Made by a program: the position numbers and the translations under genes. The notes beneath the pieces are model-generated. The model saw only the letters and a list, made by a program, of their open reading frames with translations, was not told where the DNA came from and searched no databases. This document shows positions 38,799-47,155 of a stretch of 64,000 nucleotides of DNA, piece by piece (position 1 is the first letter of the stretch; every line of letters starts with the position of its first letter). Source of the DNA: Cetobacterium sp. ZOR0034 (GTDB lineage: Bacteria > Fusobacteriota > Fusobacteriia > Fusobacteriales > Fusobacteriaceae); contig NZ_JTLI01000007.1 in assembly GCF_000799075.1 (NCBI RefSeq), positions 62,001 through 126,000 of the forward strand, in the 5' to 3' direction.

Positions 38799-39515
38799 TT
38801 ATCCAATTTGAGATTTGTTTATCAACTCATTTATCATTATTATCATATGTAGCTGTTGCTCTCTCGATATGGCATCTAATTTATCTATCGATATATTATG
38901 AGTAAAAGCACAATCTGAAAGCTCATGTAGTGAACTCCCAAACTTTGTGATAGATATCACGACTTTCCCTCTGTCTTTGAAGCTTTTAGCAACATGTTTT
39001 ACTCTCAGGGTTTCTCCAGAGCTTGAAATTATAAAAAGTATAAAATCATCAAACTTCTCTATCATCTTCTCCTCTGTTACAACAATTGCCTGAAATCCTA
39101 AGTAAAGTAGCTGTCTTTGAAAATAAAGAGCTGTTATCTCAGAAGCTCCCAAGCCGTAAATCAAAATTTTTCTATTTTTTTTCAAAATCTCTACAATCGG
39201 TTTTAAATCTTGAAAGTTTATATTTTCGATATAAAAAAATGTATTATTAATGCTACTATTTTTTGAATTTTTCATTTTTTGTAAATCTTGCTCTATAGAA
39301 TACTTCAACTCACTGAAACCTTTAAAACCAAGTTTTTTACAAACTCTATTCACTGTAGCCTGTGAAGCATAAGCCTCTTCACAAAGTCTAAGAACAGAGT
39401 ACTCAGGAATTTTTTCAAAATTTTTCTCTATAAAATCTAAAATACTCTCCTCGCTTTTTGTAAATTTTGCTTTTAACTCTCTTGTTTGCAAAACATTTAT
39501 AATCCTATATTCCAT
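38799..39515 (-). CDS. RpiR/MurR family regulator of the alpha-mannoside locus
   Basis: The 238-residue protein has an N-terminal helix-turn-helix (VLRLCEEAYASQATVNRVCKKLGFKGFSEL) and a SIS domain (RKILIYGLGASEITALYF, LFIISSSGETLRV). It sits between the alpha-mannosidase gene (79-base gap, with a TATAAT on the reverse strand at 38757-38752) and the divergently read glycerate kinase. It is therefore placed to control both. The ligand is probably a sugar phosphate such as mannose-6-phosphate or phosphorylated mannosylglycerate, which is inference. Confidence 0.88.
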   Translation of the reverse strand: MEYRIINVLQTRELKAKFTKSEESILDFIEKNFEKIPEYSVLRLCEEAYASQATVNRVCKKLGFKGFSELKYSIEQDLQKMKNSKNSSINNTFFYIENINFQDLKPIVEILKKNRKILIYGLGASEITALYFQRQLLYLGFQAIVVTEEKMIEKFDDFILFIISSSGETLRVKHVAKSFKDRGKVVISITKFGSSLHELSDCAFTHNISIDKLDAISREQQLHMIIMINELINKSQIG

Positions 39516-39591
39516 CTAAGATCTCCCTCTCTATTTTTTTAATAGATATTAACATGAAACTGAATTTATGACTAATATTTTAAAAAAAATG

Positions 39592-39620
39592 TTGATAATC
39601 TGAAATAATTGTATTAAACT
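39592..39620 (+). promoter_or_regulatory. Predicted promoter of the glycerate kinase gene
   Basis: TTGATA (39592-39597) and TAAACT (39615-39620) are 17 bases apart; AGGAGG and the ATG follow about 30 bases later. Confidence 0.5.
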
Positions 39621-39655
39621 AATCGCAATTATTAAAATTTTTTTAGGAGGAAAAA

Positions 39656-40807
39656 ATGAAAGTAGTAATAGCGATAGATTCGTTTAAAGGAAGCCTTAGT
39701 TCTGTAGAATTAGGAGCTGCTATAGAGCTTGGAATTAAGGAGGTTTATCCAGATGCTGAAGTAAAAAAAGTTGGAATAGCAGATGGAGGAGAAGGAACTT
39801 TACCAGCTTTAGTTGAGGGAGCTAATGGTAAATTTGTAGAACTTACAGTTCATGGACCACTTATGGATGAGATAAAAGCTAAATATGGTATTCTTGGAGA
39901 TAACAGTGCTGTAATTGAAATGGCTGAAGCTTCTGGTTTACCTCTTTTAAAACCAGAAGATAGAAACCCTATGAAAGCCACAACTTTTGGGACTGGAGAG
40001 CTTATAAGAGATGCAATTTTAAAAGGATGTAGAGATTTTATAGTTGGTCTTGGTGGAAGTGCAACAAACGATGCTGGGGTTGGAATGCTTGCAGCTCTTG
40101 GATATAAGTTTTTAGATAAAAACAAAAAAGAGCTTATCGGTGGAGGAGAGATTTTAGATAAAATTGCATCTATCGATTTCACAAATGTATTGCCTGAATT
40201 AGCAGATTGCAAGTTTACAATCGCTTGTGACGTAGACAATCCATTCTACGGACCTAAAGGAGCTGCCGAAATCTACTCTCGTCAAAAAGGTGCAACAGAA
40301 GAGATGGTAAAAATTCTAGATAATGGTCTTATGAGCTTTGCTAAAGTTATAGAAAAGGAGATTGGAATAGATGTTTCAAATCTTCCTGGAGCTGGAGCTG
40401 CTGGTGGACTTGGTGGTTGTCTAATGGCCTTTTTCAAGGGTCAGCTAACTTCTGGAATAGATATCGTTTTAGAAACAGTTGAACTAGAAAAAACTCTTGC
40501 TGACGCTGACTTTGTTATAACTGGTGAAGGTAGATTAGATCATCAAACAGCTATGGGAAAAGCTCCTGTTGGAGTTGCAAAAATAGCTAAAAAATTCGAT
40601 ATCCCTGTTATTGGATTAGCTGGTGGAGTTACTGAGGATGCAGTTAAAACTCATGAAAAAGGAATTGATTCTTTCTTCTCAATCATAAACTATCCAATCT
40701 CTTTAGAAGAAGCTATGAAAAAAGAGACAGCGACTAAGTTTGCTAAGAGCAATGCCGAAGAAGTTTTCAGATTGATTAAAGTTTGTGAGAGAAAATTCTC
40801 TAAGTAA
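39656..40807 (+). CDS. Glycerate kinase, type I (GarK/GlxK family)
   Basis: The 383-residue protein starts MKVVIAIDSFKGSLSS and has IADGGEGT near residue 43, IVGLGGSATNDAGVGMLAALG near residue 127, LPGAGAAGGLGG and FVITGEGRLDHQT. All are hallmarks of GarK/GlxK/GckA kinases of about 380 residues. It phosphorylates D-glycerate, usually to 2-phosphoglycerate, which enters glycolysis. It is divergent from an RpiR regulator and an alpha-mannosidase that would release glycerate from mannosylglycerate, which completes a short pathway. Confidence 0.93.
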   Translation: MKVVIAIDSFKGSLSSVELGAAIELGIKEVYPDAEVKKVGIADGGEGTLPALVEGANGKFVELTVHGPLMDEIKAKYGILGDNSAVIEMAEASGLPLLKPEDRNPMKATTFGTGELIRDAILKGCRDFIVGLGGSATNDAGVGMLAALGYKFLDKNKKELIGGGEILDKIASIDFTNVLPELADCKFTIACDVDNPFYGPKGAAEIYSRQKGATEEMVKILDNGLMSFAKVIEKEIGIDVSNLPGAGAAGGLGGCLMAFFKGQLTSGIDIVLETVELEKTLADADFVITGEGRLDHQTAMGKAPVGVAKIAKKFDIPVIGLAGGVTEDAVKTHEKGIDSFFSIINYPISLEEAMKKETATKFAKSNAEEVFRLIKVCERKFSK

Positions 40808-40842
40808 ATATAATTCATTGATTCTCTCTATTCTTTTATTTA

Positions 40843-40872
40843 AGGTAAGCTAATTTTAGCCTACCTTTTTTT
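40843..40872 (+). terminator. Terminator of the glycerate kinase gene
   Basis: AGGTAAGCTA and TAGCCTACCT form a stem with one internal mismatch, followed by seven T. Confidence 0.85.
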
Positions 40873-40923
40873 CATTTCTATGATATATTAATTATAGAAA
40901 AATTAAATTATACGAGGTGTTTT

Positions 40924-42138
40924 ATGGAAAAAATAAGTTTAGAGCTCGCTCTTGAAACTCTAATTAATAAAGTTAATATAATAGAAGAGCTAGAAGAAAA
41001 AAATCTTTTAGATATCCTTGGATTTATACTAGGTGAAGATATCCTATCCCCTTTAAATAATCCACCATTTAATCGTTCACCTTTAGATGGATTTACATTT
41101 AATAGTTTTGACACGATTGGAGCATCTAAAGATAATCCCGCTACCTTTTTTGTTAAATCTGAGATTTTTGCAGGAAGCTACTGTGATGATAAAATAAATA
41201 AAAATGAAGCTTTTAGAATTATGACTGGAGCTCCCATTCCAAGCAGTTGTAATTGTGTCATAAAACAAGAGGAGGTTCATTTCGATGAAAAAACAGGTAT
41301 TTTAAAAATTTATAGAGAGTTAAAAAATCATGAAAATTTCTGTTTCGAAGGCGAAGATCTAAAAGTTGGTGAGCTTGTTGTTCAAAAAGGAGAGGTTATC
41401 ACATACAACCACATCGGAGTCTTTGCATCTTTAGGTATCCATAAAGTTAAAGTTCTAAGAAAGCCTAAAATAGGTATACTTAGCTTAGGAAGTGAACTTC
41501 TTATGCCTGGTGCTTCTTTAGCTCCTGGAAAAATATACAATAGTAATCTTTTCACTTTGATGAGTAAGTTAAAGTTTTTAGGTCTTGATGGTATTATGTA
41601 TCCTCCAATGTCAGATAATCCAATCCTGGTTTCGAATTTTATTGAGAAAGAACTAAAAAATATCGATCTGCTTATTACTACAGGTGGAGTTTCTGTTGGA
41701 AAAAAAGATATTATGCATGACGTTATCAAAGAATTAAAAGCAAATAGATTATTTTGGAAAATAGATATTCAACCTGGAACACCTGTTTTAGCAGCTGAAA
41801 AAGATGATAAACTTATTTTATCTCTTTCTGGCAATCCCTTTGCTTCACTTGTTAACTTTGAACTCTTGGGAAGAGCTATTATTTATAAAATGAGTTCAGG
41901 AACTATTAAAAATACTAAAACAATCGAAGCGATAGTTAAAGGTGGCTTTAACAAATCCTCATCTAAAAGACGTTTCATCAGAGGTTTTTTCCATAATGGT
42001 GAAGTTTTTTTAAATGATAAAAAACACTCCTCTGGAACAATCTCGTCTCTTATTGGAAAAAACTGTATTGTTGAAATATCTCCTGGAACGAGTTCTTTAA
42101 AAGAGAACGATAAGGTCAAGGTGATTTTAATTGATTAA
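40924..42138 (+). CDS. moeA: Molybdopterin molybdotransferase
   Basis: The 404-residue protein follows MoeA. It has FNRSPLDGFTF near residue 57, an FRIMTGAPIPSSCNCVIKQEE block, KIGILSLGSELLMPG near residue 180, and TTGGVSVGKKDIMHDVI near residue 255. It inserts molybdate into adenylylated molybdopterin. It overlaps by eight bases the next gene, a MobA-MobB fusion, so the pair supplies bis-MGD cofactor. The nitrate reductase-like enzyme encoded at 18-20 kb is the obvious user in this window. Confidence 0.93.
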   Translation: MEKISLELALETLINKVNIIEELEEKNLLDILGFILGEDILSPLNNPPFNRSPLDGFTFNSFDTIGASKDNPATFFVKSEIFAGSYCDDKINKNEAFRIMTGAPIPSSCNCVIKQEEVHFDEKTGILKIYRELKNHENFCFEGEDLKVGELVVQKGEVITYNHIGVFASLGIHKVKVLRKPKIGILSLGSELLMPGASLAPGKIYNSNLFTLMSKLKFLGLDGIMYPPMSDNPILVSNFIEKELKNIDLLITTGGVSVGKKDIMHDVIKELKANRLFWKIDIQPGTPVLAAEKDDKLILSLSGNPFASLVNFELLGRAIIYKMSSGTIKNTKTIEAIVKGGFNKSSSKRRFIRGFFHNGEVFLNDKKHSSGTISSLIGKNCIVEISPGTSSLKENDKVKVILID

Positions 42139-43216
42139 ATTTGAAGATATTGATATTTTAGTTCTTGCTGGTGGGAAAAGTAGCCGTATGAACTACAATG
42201 ACAAAGCTCTTTTAAAAATTGGCAATAAAACATTTCTAGAAAACTTAGAGATTCTATTTTCTAACTTTAATAGAAAATATATCTCATTAAACTCATCACA
42301 AAATATATCTAATGACTCTTTTATTAGAATAGATGATGAATACAGTGAAATTGGACCTATCTCTGGGTTATATTCCGGGCTTTCAAAGTGCATAGGAAAC
42401 TACCTCTTTGTTACCCCTTGCGATGTTCCAAATTTAACTAAAGATTTTATAACTTACATAACTGATTTTGTCTCTAATGAATATGACGCCTTCATTGTCA
42501 AAGATAAAGATGGATTTATACATCCATTGATGGGAATATACAATAAATCTTCATTAGAGAAAATAAAAAAATCTATCGACTCTAAAGATTATAAAGTTTT
42601 AAATCTTGTAAAAAACCTAAATGTTAAATATATCGATTTAAAATATACAATTTTTGATGATTCAAAAATTTTAAAAAATATAAATACTCCTGAAGATTAT
42701 AAAAATTTAAATATCTCCTCAGAAAATAAAACTAAATTTTTTGCAATATCTGGAGTTAAAAATTCAGGAAAAACAACTCTGATCACAAAACTTTTAAAAA
42801 AATTTAAAGAGAATGGTTATAAAGTTGGAACGATAAAACACGATGGACATGATTTCCAAATGGATAATCTTAACTCTGATACTGATAAACATTCTAAGTC
42901 CGGAGCTATTGGAACCCTTATTTTTTCAAAAAATAAATTTATGTTCTTAGAGCAAACAGAGGAACAACCCCTTGATTTCTACCTTAAATTCTTCCACGAT
43001 TATGATCTAATTATTCTCGAGGGATTTAAAGGTAGTATATATCCAAAATTAGAAATAATAAGACAAGAAATCTCAAATATAAGTGTTTCTAATCCATTAA
43101 ATCTAAAATTTATTGTGAGTGACTTAAAAAATATCGATAATAACAAAATTTTAAAAATTTTAGATTTGAATGACATTGATACTATTTTTGAAGAAATAAA
43201 AAAATATGTTTTTTAA
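42131..43216 (+). CDS. mobAB: Fused MobA-MobB: molybdenum cofactor guanylyltransferase and MobB GTPase
   Basis: The start is TTG 42131 within the end of moeA, with AAGGTGAT upstream. Residues 1-195 form MobA: DILVLAGGKSSRMNYNDKALL, then GPISGLYSGL and FVTPCDVPNLT. Residues 200-361 form MobB: FFAISGVKNSGKTTLITKLLKKF (P-loop), GTIKHDGHDFQMD and LIILEGFKGS. MobA attaches GMP to molybdopterin to make MGD, and MobB is a GTP-binding helper. Fusion into one chain occurs in scattered bacteria and guarantees equal amounts of both. Confidence 0.92.
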   Translation: MIKFEDIDILVLAGGKSSRMNYNDKALLKIGNKTFLENLEILFSNFNRKYISLNSSQNISNDSFIRIDDEYSEIGPISGLYSGLSKCIGNYLFVTPCDVPNLTKDFITYITDFVSNEYDAFIVKDKDGFIHPLMGIYNKSSLEKIKKSIDSKDYKVLNLVKNLNVKYIDLKYTIFDDSKILKNINTPEDYKNLNISSENKTKFFAISGVKNSGKTTLITKLLKKFKENGYKVGTIKHDGHDFQMDNLNSDTDKHSKSGAIGTLIFSKNKFMFLEQTEEQPLDFYLKFFHDYDLIILEGFKGSIYPKLEIIRQEISNISVSNPLNLKFIVSDLKNIDNNKILKILDLNDIDTIFEEIKKYVF

Positions 43217-43239
43217 AGAATTATTTTTTTAAATTACTG

Positions 43240-43268
43240 TTGACTATTTCCTACAAAAACTATATAAC
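43240..43268 (+). promoter_or_regulatory. Promoter of the membrane diguanylate cyclase gene
   Basis: TTGACT (43240-43245) and TATAAC (43263-43268) are 17 bases apart. Confidence 0.6.
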
Positions 43269-43274
43269 ATAGGA

Positions 43275-43295
43275 TATGGTATTTATAATACCATA
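43275..43295. promoter_or_regulatory. Perfect inverted repeat at the start site of the diguanylate cyclase gene
   Basis: TATGGTATT, three bases, and AATACCATA form a perfect 9-3-9 inverted repeat starting six bases after the -10 box and ending about 20 bases before the start codon. It could be a repressor site or a 5' hairpin of the mRNA that shelters the ribosome binding site. It has no T tract and is not a terminator. Confidence 0.6.
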
Positions 43296-43315
43296 AAAAA
43301 ATATAGGAGTTATAA

Positions 43316-44722
43316 ATGAAGTCACAAAATATAAAAAAAAATAAACTTATAATTTTTCTAATGAGTCTCATTCTTTTGATTACACTTTTTTTATCTACAA
43401 AACAAATCTTCACTAGAGCAGAAGAGATAACTATTTTGATAAATAAAGGTGCTTTTATTGATGTTAGTGGAAAAGTTAACGATAAAGTCTTATTATTAGA
43501 ATCTATAGCAAACTTAAAGTATATTAAAGATAAAAGTATTCCTATCCAAGAAAGAGCTCTTTCTTTAAGACCATTCCAAGAAAAATACGATTTTCTTATG
43601 ATTGCTCTTATGGACAAAGATGGATTTACATCTAGTTCTCTTCAAGGTGGTTTAGCTGACCTTTCGGATAGAGAGTATTTCAAAAAAGTAAAGACACTTA
43701 AAACAAACGTTATAAGCGATGTTATTATAAGTCGAACAACTGGTGAAAAAAATATAGTTATTGTTCATCCTTTTTTAGATAGTGAACAAAATTTTGATGG
43801 CGCAATTTTCATCTCTATTCGACTATCTGACTTAATAAGTCTAAAAAATAGTTATGGCCCTTCAAATAAAGGTTATACAACTACTATTTTAGACGATGAT
43901 ATGAATGTTATTGCTGGTGATTTTAAAGGTGATTATTTACAACTTAAAAATAATTTAATTAACAATAATCCTTCAGGAGTTTTCTTTAAAAAAAGAAATG
44001 GCGATTTGCATTTTATTGCTTTTAACAAAAAAGAGCTTTCAAATTGGTATATAATTACAGATTTAAATATTTCTCAATACTTTTTTGGAACTCTAGCTAG
44101 TACTTTAATTGTAATTTTTGTTTTTGTAATATTATTTTTAATGATTTTTAAAAGTTTTGACGTTAATAAAAAAATTGAAATCCAACCTTTACTCGATTCT
44201 TTAAATCAAGACTATCTTTCTGGAACTTACAATCGAAAGTATTTAGAAGAATATATCAAAAATTATTTTAAAAAAGAAAAATTAGAAAATCATAAATCAG
44301 CTTTTATTATTTTAGATATAGATAATTTTAAATCTATAAATGATGAACTTGGTCATACTACTGGGGACTATGTAATTAAAGAATCTGCAGATAAAATAAA
44401 AGATATATTTTATGAAAATTCTGTTATATCTAGAATTGGTGGAGATGAATTTATAATTTTTATTGAAAATATTGAAAATGATAAAATTATAATCAATAAA
44501 ATCAAAAGTTTATTGACTCTTATGAACACGAGCTATGGTAGAGATGAAAAGAATGTAAAAATTTCTGCTAGTATTGGAATAACTTTCACAACTAATAATA
44601 ATTCTACTTTTATTGATCTATATAACGAAGCGGACACTGCTCTTTATAAAGCTAAAGAGGCTGGAAAAAATTGTGCTTATATCTCTAACAGTATAAATGA
44701 ACCTATTATTAAATTAAATTAA
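43316..44722 (+). CDS. Membrane-bound sensor diguanylate cyclase (periplasmic Cache-like domain + GGDEF)
   Basis: The 468-residue protein has a membrane helix at about residues 10-30. A periplasmic region to about residue 260 follows with dCache-like phrases (FLMIALMDKDGFTSSS, LADLSDREYFKKVKT, GYTTTILDDDMNVIAGD), then a second membrane helix (STLIVIFVFVILFLMIF) and a GGDEF domain (FIILDIDNFKSINDELGHTTGDYV, SRIGGDEFIIFIEN). The intact GGDEF predicts c-di-GMP synthesis in response to an external ligand, perhaps an amino acid or other small molecule, as is usual for Cache domains. The stop codon lies in a short TTAAA pentamer repeat. Confidence 0.9.
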   Translation: MKSQNIKKNKLIIFLMSLILLITLFLSTKQIFTRAEEITILINKGAFIDVSGKVNDKVLLLESIANLKYIKDKSIPIQERALSLRPFQEKYDFLMIALMDKDGFTSSSLQGGLADLSDREYFKKVKTLKTNVISDVIISRTTGEKNIVIVHPFLDSEQNFDGAIFISIRLSDLISLKNSYGPSNKGYTTTILDDDMNVIAGDFKGDYLQLKNNLINNNPSGVFFKKRNGDLHFIAFNKKELSNWYIITDLNISQYFFGTLASTLIVIFVFVILFLMIFKSFDVNKKIEIQPLLDSLNQDYLSGTYNRKYLEEYIKNYFKKEKLENHKSAFIILDIDNFKSINDELGHTTGDYVIKESADKIKDIFYENSVISRIGGDEFIIFIENIENDKIIINKIKSLLTLMNTSYGRDEKNVKISASIGITFTTNNNSTFIDLYNEADTALYKAKEAGKNCAYISNSINEPIIKLN

Positions 44723-44732
44723 ATTAAATTAA

Positions 44733-44769
44733 ATATAAAAGCTATCAAACCGAAATATGGTTTGATAGC
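44733..44769. terminator. Bidirectional terminator after the diguanylate cyclase gene
   Basis: AAAGCTATCAAACC and GGTTTGATAGCTTT form a 14-bp stem with a 7-base loop between convergent genes. Confidence 0.9.
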
Positions 44770-44776
44770 TTTCTTT

Positions 44777-46465
44777 CTATACTAATGTGCTATAGTAGTC
44801 TACAAATGTATATTGCTCCCACTTTCCTTTTATAACATTCAAAACTCTATTATTATTATATTGAATCAAAATCTCACGATTTTTTAGTAATTTCTCAATA
44901 TCATCTTGCAACTTTTTATTTTTTTCTTCCATATCTTCAATCTCTAAAAACTTAATATACTCTTTCAATCTATAAAGAGTTTCATAGTTCTGAGTTCCGC
45001 CATAATCTTTTAAGATCCAGCACGTTTCCATCTCTTTATCTAAGTTATAATCTAATTTAATATTTTTACTGAGAATAAAATCTCCAATTTTATACTCCTC
45101 TTTATTTAAGATATTCTTCTGAAGAAATACTCTTAAATTATCTTCTCCACCGTATCTCGTATAATATAAATAACTCTGACTTATTTTTAAATACTGAGTG
45201 TTTAAATCACTTTCAATTCCATTTTCTTGAAACAGTATAAAAATAGGTAAAAATATATCTAATAAATAGCTATAAACAAGCTCTTTTCTAGTCAATAATT
45301 TATCAGCTTTTTTCCTATAATATCTCGAATATCTTATGCAGTCCTCTACAACCGAATGTAAATTTAAATCCTTTGTATCTACATTTAGTTGTCTTGATTT
45401 AACTACCAATTCATCTCTATAAAAATTATACACCTGCTCAAACCATCTCTGCATACCTACAATGAATCCTGGAATATCATTATTTAAACTAAAAAGAGCA
45501 ATCTCTCCTATTATCAATGTTTCTCTTCTAAATTGTTTCTTACAATATTCTCTAATCGCTTTAATCTTTCCTTTTGTATCATCTGTATAGAATATTACTC
45601 TATCTATATAATAAAGTTTTCTAAAATCATCTATTAAAAAACTATCCAACTTTATATCTGTTTCTATTTTCTTAACCAACAAAATTTTATTTCTATTCAA
45701 ATAATCCACAAGTGTATACGTATAGCCTTTTTCATATTTATTTCCCAATTTGTAACTATTTTTATACTTCAAATACTCTACAAATATATCTCCATTTCCT
45801 TTATGCTCTAAATCTTTAAAATTAGACAGCAGTATATTTACTACCGGTATAAATATCCTTTGATACCACGCTGTGGAACGTTCGTAACTCTCATCTCCTA
45901 ATGAATAAAGCTCTGAAAATTTTCTTACTTCATCTCTAAGTTCTCTATACATACTGCTCTTTGAACATTCTATTCCATTCAATCCAGTTTCTTTTTCAAA
46001 ACTAAATCTCTCTCTTGATAAAATATCAGAATCTTCATTCTTCTCAGAAAAAAACTCATAAACCTCAGCTTCAATAGAGTGAAAGTTTAAATTTTTAGCT
46101 ACAGAAACTCTATGATTGCCATCATACACAAAGTACTCTTCCTTTATCTTATAAAGAATAACTGGTGGCAAACTTCCATCTTCTAAACTTTTTAAATAAA
46201 CATTTACCCATCTAACTCTAGATTCCTCTCTGATTGGATTGAAATCTTTATCAAAATCTTGAGCTTTTTCTACACTTCCAACTATTTTTGATAAGAGAAC
46301 CTCACGTACTCCTAAATAAACTCTATTTGATAGTTGTTCTTCTTTTTCTACTACTGAGAACTCTTTTATTCTTTTTCCCTCTCTATCAAAAAAATTAAAC
46401 CTAGTTTTTCTTAAGGCTTTTCTAAAAGCTAATTCAGCTTCCTCTTTTTCTATAAATTGTTTCAT
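44777..46465 (-). CDS. ParB-like N-terminal domain protein of unknown function
   Basis: The 562-residue protein has no signal peptide or membrane helix. Residues 95-140 (SLPPVILYKIKEEYFVYDGNHRVSVAKNLN) match the core of ParB/Srx-like domains, where a DGNHR sequence binds a nucleotide or phosphate. The rest is mostly helical, with many aromatic and basic residues and a C-terminal coiled coil (about 505-540), and I do not recognise it. It starts eleven bases after a metallophosphoesterase gene, so the two are one operon. The ParB-like core occurs both in DNA-segregation proteins and in unrelated enzymes (CTPases, kinases), so no activity is claimed. Confidence 0.6.
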   Translation of the reverse strand: MKQFIEKEEAELAFRKALRKTRFNFFDREGKRIKEFSVVEKEEQLSNRVYLGVREVLLSKIVGSVEKAQDFDKDFNPIREESRVRWVNVYLKSLEDGSLPPVILYKIKEEYFVYDGNHRVSVAKNLNFHSIEAEVYEFFSEKNEDSDILSRERFSFEKETGLNGIECSKSSMYRELRDEVRKFSELYSLGDESYERSTAWYQRIFIPVVNILLSNFKDLEHKGNGDIFVEYLKYKNSYKLGNKYEKGYTYTLVDYLNRNKILLVKKIETDIKLDSFLIDDFRKLYYIDRVIFYTDDTKGKIKAIREYCKKQFRRETLIIGEIALFSLNNDIPGFIVGMQRWFEQVYNFYRDELVVKSRQLNVDTKDLNLHSVVEDCIRYSRYYRKKADKLLTRKELVYSYLLDIFLPIFILFQENGIESDLNTQYLKISQSYLYYTRYGGEDNLRVFLQKNILNKEEYKIGDFILSKNIKLDYNLDKEMETCWILKDYGGTQNYETLYRLKEYIKFLEIEDMEEKNKKLQDDIEKLLKNREILIQYNNNRVLNVIKGKWEQYTFVDYYSTLV

Positions 46466-46476
46466 CTCTCCTCCTC

Positions 46477-47073
46477 CTAAGAAAAATCCAAGTCTAAAAC
46501 TTTATATCCAAATACATTTATTATCTTTGTATTTTCAAGCTGTGCCTCTTGAATCTCATGATGACTTTTCAAATGTACATGCCCATGCAACCAATACTTT
46601 GGTTTTAATAGATCTATTGCTTTTCTATAGCTATTGAATCCTTTGTGAATTGGATCATCTCCTTCGTTTATTCCACCAACAGGTGAGTGACTAATCACTA
46701 AATCAACTGTTTTAAATACAGTTTTCACATAACTTTTCATTACCATAAAAAACACATCTTTTTCACTATACTGATGATTTCCCCTTGAATAGATATGACT
46801 TCCATCAAATCCTACTATTTTTATACCTTTTACTGTACAGTTTTCACCTGAATCTAAATTTCTACAAAAACTTATGTCATGATCCTCTGCGTATATGTGA
46901 TTTCCATTAACATATACACACTCTTTATTTAAAATTGTAAAAAGATAATCTAAATATCTGTTGCTTACATCCCCACATGAAACTATCAACTCTACATCTT
47001 TAAACATCTCTTTCAAAGTTTCTGGAGAATATCTCTCTAATATCGCCTCATCACTAACCGCAAGTATCTTCAT
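46477..47073 (-). CDS. Calcineurin-like metallophosphoesterase
   Basis: The 198-residue protein has the metal-binding motifs of the superfamily. These are MKILAVSDE at the N-terminus (with Asp, where the usual next ligand His is replaced), VSCGDVSNRYLDYL near residue 32, YVNGNHIYAED near residue 54, VISHSPVGG and WLHGHVHLKS near residue 160. It is cytosolic and could act on phosphodiesters or nucleotides. It is co-transcribed with the ParB-like protein. The first motif is D-x-E rather than D-x-H, an atypical feature that could alter metal use. Confidence 0.82.
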   Translation of the reverse strand: MKILAVSDEAILERYSPETLKEMFKDVELIVSCGDVSNRYLDYLFTILNKECVYVNGNHIYAEDHDISFCRNLDSGENCTVKGIKIVGFDGSHIYSRGNHQYSEKDVFFMVMKSYVKTVFKTVDLVISHSPVGGINEGDDPIHKGFNSYRKAIDLLKPKYWLHGHVHLKSHHEIQEAQLENTKIINVFGYKVLDLDFS

Positions 47074-47119
47074 ATTTTGTCTCCTAATTTTAAGTGTAAT
47101 AAAAAAATCAAGTTATGAT

Positions 47120-47147
47120 AAAAACTACCACAAAAATGTGGTAGTTC
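47120..47147 (-). terminator. Terminator of the malEFG-trmB-glgP operon
   Basis: On the reverse strand AACTACCACA and TGTGGTAGTT form a 10-bp stem with a four-base loop, followed by TTTT. It separates glgP from the phosphoesterase operon. Confidence 0.85.
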
Positions 47148-47155
47148 CTATTTTT

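Noticed and set aside
43275-43295. Inverted repeat as a terminator of the mobAB transcript
   Set aside because: It is followed by A residues, not T, in the direction of mobAB and lies after a good promoter.
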